Below, piece by piece: positions 5,803-5,876 of a stretch of 5,876 bases of DNA. A model generated the notes under the pieces. That model was given only the letters and a program-made list of their open reading frames with translations. It had not been told where the DNA came from and ran no database searches. The stretch comes from an uncultured Verrucomicrobiota bacterium (lineage in GTDB: Bacteria; Verrucomicrobiota; Verrucomicrobiae; Opitutales; Opitutaceae): the NCBI GenBank assembly GCA_946481225.1, contig CAMLNJ010000218.1:1-5876 (forward strand), written 5' to 3'. The translations under genes and the position numbers were made by a program. How positions within the stretch are numbered: position 1 is the first letter of the stretch; each line of letters opens with the position of its first letter.

Positions 5803-5876
5803 AGCTCGCGACGCGTCCGGTGCGAGGCGCTCCGGCTCGTGAACATGTTGTTAACGGTTGCCGTTCTGGACGGGCG

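Noticed and set aside
4866..5846. SDR start at the ATG at 5846
   Set aside because: It adds 26 Arg/Ser-rich residues not expected in the family, lacks a ribosome-binding site, and a purine-rich GGAGG lies inside the added part. Kept as an alternative only.

Overview
This is a GC-rich bacterial window of ordinary chromosomal character. Codon third positions are mostly G or C, and several starts have no recognisable Shine-Dalgarno sequence. The overall style of the tryptophanyl-tRNA synthetase end and the RsmB-type methyltransferase (motif IV read as DAPCSNTGVM) resembles Opitutaceae-like Verrucomicrobiota. That placement is an inference from memory of the families, not a search result.

Layout from left to right. 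Positions 1-470 hold the C-terminal half of trpS (+), cut by the window edge, with its KMSKS loop. Positions 471-751 are non-coding and hold two dense G-run clusters that fit the G-quadruplex pattern. Positions 752-1387 (+) encode an unrecognised polytopic membrane protein, convergent with a small lipoprotein gene on the minus strand (1530-1859). Positions 1860-2275 lie between the lipoprotein gene and a divergent secreted-protein gene. They are mostly non-coding but contain what looks like a frameshifted and truncated remnant of a small DUF6496-type gene (about 2076-2182). Positions 2276-3091 (+) encode an exported protein built from three PepSY-like repeats. After a 220-base gap comes a full-length 16S rRNA m5C methyltransferase of the RsmB/NOP family (3312-4622, +). 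A convergent short-chain dehydrogenase/reductase gene (minus strand, stop at 4866) fills the right end. A perfect 12-bp hairpin at 4722-4751 lies between the last two genes.

The genes do not form an obvious operon or pathway. Two are translation housekeeping genes (trpS, rsmB), three products are envelope proteins (membrane protein, lipoprotein, PepSY-like protein), and one is a general oxidoreductase. Every same-strand neighbour is separated by more than 200 bases, so most are probably transcribed singly. I found no mobile element, CRISPR array, tRNA/rRNA gene or defence system, and no convincing new multi-gene system. The most informative unexplained items are the DUF6496-like remnant, the G-run clusters after trpS, the orphan membrane protein and the three-repeat PepSY-like protein.
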